A stretch of DNA of 64,000 nt, from contig NZ_CP170485.1 of the NCBI RefSeq assembly GCF_052055585.1, positions 248,001-312,000 of the forward strand, given 5' to 3'. Shown one piece after another: positions 61,632 to 64,000 of the stretch. Within the stretch, counting starts at the first letter, position 1, and every line of letters starts with the position of its first letter. This DNA is from Oceanicaulis sp052055585 (lineage in GTDB: Bacteria > Pseudomonadota > Alphaproteobacteria > Caulobacterales > Maricaulaceae). Under the pieces are notes generated by a model. The model ran no database searches, was not told the DNA's origin, and was given only the letters and a program-made list of their open reading frames with translations. A program made the translations under genes and the position numbers.

Positions 61632-62191
61632 TGAGAGCTCTGGCTCTGACCTGTGTGAAAGCGAGCCTGCGCCTTGCCGCCGGGCTCGCTTTTGCGCTGG
61701 GGCTGACCGCCTGCTTCGCCAGCGAGGAGGAGCTGGTGGGCTATTGGGGCGCCGATCGCCCCGTGGCTGAGGGCGTTTACGCCCACACGCCCACCCATCC
61801 CGATGGCCGCGAATGGGACCGCCCGACCTGGACCGGCGCAATAACCGTGTCCCAGAGGCGATATGTCTCCGACGAACCGAACTTCCCGCATCAGAACGCC
61901 CGCTTCCATGAGCTGTTTGACGACGTCTATATCGTCCAGTCCCCGCGTGAGGATGGCGTCGGCTATGGCCTCGCCTTCGTCTATGAGGACGGTCGTGTAG
62001 TGAGCTATCACCAGCCCTCCTGCTCGGATGTGGAAGAGGCGGTGCTGGATGCGGCGGGCGTCAGTCTGGATGCGGAGGGCTATTGCCCGATCCATGATCT
62101 GGATCAGCTGGAAACCGTGATGCGGGGCCTCTATGAGGCGGCGGAAGGCCAGCTGCGCGTGGATGGCGTCTATCGGCGGGTAGAGGGTTAG
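61631..62191 (+). CDS. Predicted lipoprotein of unknown function
   Basis: A 186-residue protein with a lipoprotein signal ending LTAC (Cys28), then an acidic soluble domain with two later cysteines (about Cys136 and Cys157) that could form a disulfide. I do not recognise a family. Its ATG overlaps the aminopeptidase stop (TGATG), so translation is coupled. Palindromes (for example CGAACC/GGTTCG near 62237-62253) follow. Confidence 0.75.
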   Translation: MRALALTCVKASLRLAAGLAFALGLTACFASEEELVGYWGADRPVAEGVYAHTPTHPDGREWDRPTWTGAITVSQRRYVSDEPNFPHQNARFHELFDDVYIVQSPREDGVGYGLAFVYEDGRVVSYHQPSCSDVEEAVLDAAGVSLDAEGYCPIHDLDQLETVMRGLYEAAEGQLRVDGVYRRVEG

Positions 62192-62216
62192 GTTTCGACC
62201 TTTCCTCGCTTCGCTG

Positions 62217-62253
62217 CGGGCGGGCGTTCGCCCTTGCGAACCCTGCGGGTTCG
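62217..62253. repeat. Tandem short palindromes between convergent genes
   Basis: Two small hairpins lie here: GGGCG/TTCGCCC type near 62219-62234 and CGAACCC/GGGTTCG at 62237-62253. No T run follows, so the role is unclear. Confidence 0.4.
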
Positions 62254-62256
62254 AGA

Positions 62257-63096
62257 CTAACGCTTGCGCGCGAATACGTCCTGCACCGCTTTTGTCACTT
62301 CATGGGAATAGCCATGGTGCAGGTTGTGGCCCGCCTTGGGAAACAGCCGCACCTCGCCATGGGGCAGGGATTTGGCCACCGGTTCGGCATGTCGGCTGGT
62401 GCGCACCACGGTGTCCTTGGGCCCCGCCAGTATCACCACCGGCTGGGTGATCTCGCTGTAGCGGGTTTCCTGTTCGGCGAGATGGAGGTTCACCTTCGCC
62501 ATATCCGCTGCGTTGGCTTTCCAGACTGACGGGGTGAACAGGCGCTCCAGCTGCGCGGACTCGATATAGCCGGTCGGGACGGGTTCGGGGTGGAAGGCGC
62601 TGGCGACCCCCTTTTCCAGCTGCCCCGGCCCGATCATGGGCGCGATCACATGGCTGATCAGCGGGCCGATTACGGGCCAGCCCGTCATCTTGTTGTAGTC
62701 CGCAGCTTCCCCGACCCAGGCGCGCGCCGCCGGGCTGACCAGCACGCCGCCGCCCACATGGTGCGGATAATCCATCAGAAGGCGCAGCGCGATCGCCGCC
62801 CCCCAGGAATGACCCAGCACCACGGCTCTCGGAACGCCGAGGGCTGTCAGGAAATGGGCGATCAGCTCGGCTTCGCGCCGGGGCGACCACGGGCCCCTGG
62901 GACGCTCGCTCCAGCCCAGACCTGGCCGATCCAGCCAGATGACGCGATAGGCTTCCAGCGCCCCTGAGAGCGCCATGAGCGGCTCGTACAAAGAGGTGGA
63001 CGCGCCGTGCAGCACCAGCACGACCGGGGCGGTCTCCGGCCCTGTAATGAGATGGTGAAGTTTGACGCCGCCCAGTTCGATGAAATCGCCTGTCAT
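62257..63096 (-). CDS. Alpha/beta hydrolase
   Basis: A 279-residue alpha/beta hydrolase of the haloalkane-dehalogenase/epoxide-hydrolase-like group. HGASTSLYEPL is the oxyanion region (about 29-39), LDRPGLGWSERP follows, GHSWGAAIAL holds the nucleophile serine (about 97), Asp is in LAGPKDTVV and His in AGHNLHHGY. The substrate is unknown. The TPR gene is 21 bases upstream on the same strand. Confidence 0.88.
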   Translation of the reverse strand: MTGDFIELGGVKLHHLITGPETAPVVLVLHGASTSLYEPLMALSGALEAYRVIWLDRPGLGWSERPRGPWSPRREAELIAHFLTALGVPRAVVLGHSWGAAIALRLLMDYPHHVGGGVLVSPAARAWVGEAADYNKMTGWPVIGPLISHVIAPMIGPGQLEKGVASAFHPEPVPTGYIESAQLERLFTPSVWKANAADMAKVNLHLAEQETRYSEITQPVVILAGPKDTVVRTSRHAEPVAKSLPHGEVRLFPKAGHNLHHGYSHEVTKAVQDVFARKR

Positions 63097-63117
63097 GCGT
63101 CAGCCCCCAAACCGCGC

Positions 63118-63693
63118 CTAGAGCGCGCGTCCCGCCAGCTCGCGCTCGAGCCGGGCAAGGGCGGGGCCAGCCGCCGGGTGCAGGGGGTAGAGCATCACCG
63201 CTTCGCGATAGGCCTCCATCGCCGCCTCCCGCGCCTGCGCCTGCTCAAGCGCCCGTCCCAGAAGCGCCCAGGCGTCAAACCGGCGCTCATCCAGCGTCAC
63301 CGCCTGATTGAGCGCTTGCAGGGCGAATTCCCAGTCCGCCGCCTGAACCGCCAGCTCGGCGGAAACCACCCAGCCCTCGGCATAGTCCGGCTCCAGCGCG
63401 CGCAAATGGTCATAGCTGCGCCAGGCAGTGTTGATATCGCCGCGTTCGCGCGCTTCAGCGCCGCGTTGCAGGAGCAGGTCTGCGGTCGCGCCTGCTTGCT
63501 GACGCCAGAGCGAGCGCACTTCATCGGCCAGATTGGCGGCGCGGTCTTCATCGGTCTCGCTGGCGAGCGACAACAGCTTGTCGTCCAGATGCGCGTCGAT
63601 GGACTGATGCACGCGCGGCTCGGCCGTCTCCTGCGTTGGAGCGAGGTCAAGCGGCATCGCCTGCAGGGCGGCCAGGAGGCTGAGCAGCATCAT
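63118..63693 (-). CDS. TPR-repeat protein, predicted exported
   Basis: A 191-residue protein with a signal-like N terminus (MMLLSLLAALQAMP) and about three TPR units (for example AWRSYDHLRALEPDYAEGWV and RFDAWALLGRALEQAQAREA). The start is uncertain: a TTG at 63729 or ATG 63690 are alternatives. It is upstream of the hydrolase and may share its transcript. Confidence 0.72.
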   Translation of the reverse strand: MMLLSLLAALQAMPLDLAPTQETAEPRVHQSIDAHLDDKLLSLASETDEDRAANLADEVRSLWRQQAGATADLLLQRGAEARERGDINTAWRSYDHLRALEPDYAEGWVVSAELAVQAADWEFALQALNQAVTLDERRFDAWALLGRALEQAQAREAAMEAYREAVMLYPLHPAAGPALARLERELAGRAL

Positions 63694-63806
63694 CGCCGCT
63701 GAGGATACGCGTCCTGACCCATGCGGCAAGCAGGCTCTGCGTTTTCAGGGTGAAGAGTTTGCACTTGCACAGCGCTGCGGGCGGGCGTTGAGCCCGGATG
63801 CGCGGG

Positions 63807-64000
63807 CTAGAGCGCGATCCCGTGATCGCGGATCGCCTGTATCGCGCCCTCGGCGCCGCGGAAGACATGGCCCTTGAAGCCCGCTTCGATGCCGGCGCGG
63901 ATATTGTCCTCGCGATCATCGATGAACAGCACGTCCTCAGGCGCGTGGCCGATGCGGTCGATGGTCAGCTGATAAAGACGGGGATCGGGTTTGACCATCT
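63807..64000 (-). CDS. HAD-superfamily hydrolase, C-terminal part
   Basis: Only the last 64 codons are in the window. VKPDPRLYQLTIDRIG carries the motif III lysine and VLFIDDREDNIRAGIEAGF the motif IV aspartates of HAD subfamily IA (HAD-like YihX or epoxide-hydrolase-N type). It dephosphorylates or dehalogenates a small substrate. The first Met seen (63998) is internal; the real start lies outside. Confidence 0.85.
   Translation of the reverse strand, partial: MVKPDPRLYQLTIDRIGHAPEDVLFIDDREDNIRAGIEAGFKGHVFRGAEGAIQAIRDHGIAL

Overview
The window is a GC-rich chromosomal segment of an alphaproteobacterium. RcdA, the DUF1013/TrcR protein and GapR (all known from the Caulobacter cell cycle), COQ9, a DUF1192 protein and an aa3-oxidase subunit IV-like protein place it there. 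A member of the Caulobacterales/Maricaulales (Maricaulis/Oceanicaulis/Hyphomonadaceae type) is the best guess; that is inference from gene content, not a phylogeny. It is dense, mostly core genome: about 70 protein genes on both strands. I see no rRNA, tRNA, CRISPR array, insertion sequence, integrase or prophage gene.

Layout. 1-5.2 kb: the tail of a PLP-dependent Cys/Met lyase, a palindrome-rich spacer, a leftward HMG-CoA reductase plus enoyl-CoA hydratase pair, and an archaeal-type valyl-tRNA synthetase. 5.2-13.9 kb: orphan histidine kinase, double-ATPase peptide ABC protein, M16 protease, FKBP lipoprotein, argE, cysH. 14-21.1 kb: sulfolipid gene sqdB, then a rightward run gap-pgk-class I aldolase-pnuC-nadR and a methyltransferase. 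21.2-28.7 kb: NlpC/P60-like protein, thiE, Sel1-repeat protein, efp-suhB, a beta-lactamase-fold hydrolase and a MotA/MotB-like membrane pair. 28.8-32 kb: rpmE, rcdA, DUF1192, a quinone oxidoreductase and trcR, with several strong terminators. 32.1-35.6 kb: an iron-uptake operon (Fur-like box, TonB receptor, PepSY protein, 59-residue membrane protein). 35.6-43.7 kb: SDR, TPR protein, two DUF465 proteins around ubiX, a GGDEF protein, arsH-like, purEK, coq9, rpsU. 43.8-50.6 kb: NatAB-like ABC exporter, small enzymes, and a divergent MarR/EamA pair with palindromic operators. 50.6-55 kb: three-subunit transhydrogenase pntAA-pntAB-pntB, CoxIV-like protein, hydrolase. 55.3-64 kb: NtrC-type regulator, VOC protein, gapR and partner, prmA, aminopeptidase P, lipoprotein, hydrolase, TPR protein and the edge of a HAD phosphatase.

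How it works together. Three NAD(P) themes meet: glycolysis coupled to NAD salvage (gap to nadR), NADPH supply by transhydrogenase, and quinone metabolism (ubiX, coq9). I found no defence island or new multi-gene system. The most unusual signals are the probable AUC start codon of rpsU, the archaeal-type ValRS, the class I HMG-CoA reductase operon, the stator-like pair without flagellar or Tol neighbours, the terminator-containing leader of trcR, and the double palindrome embedded in the MarR/EamA promoter.
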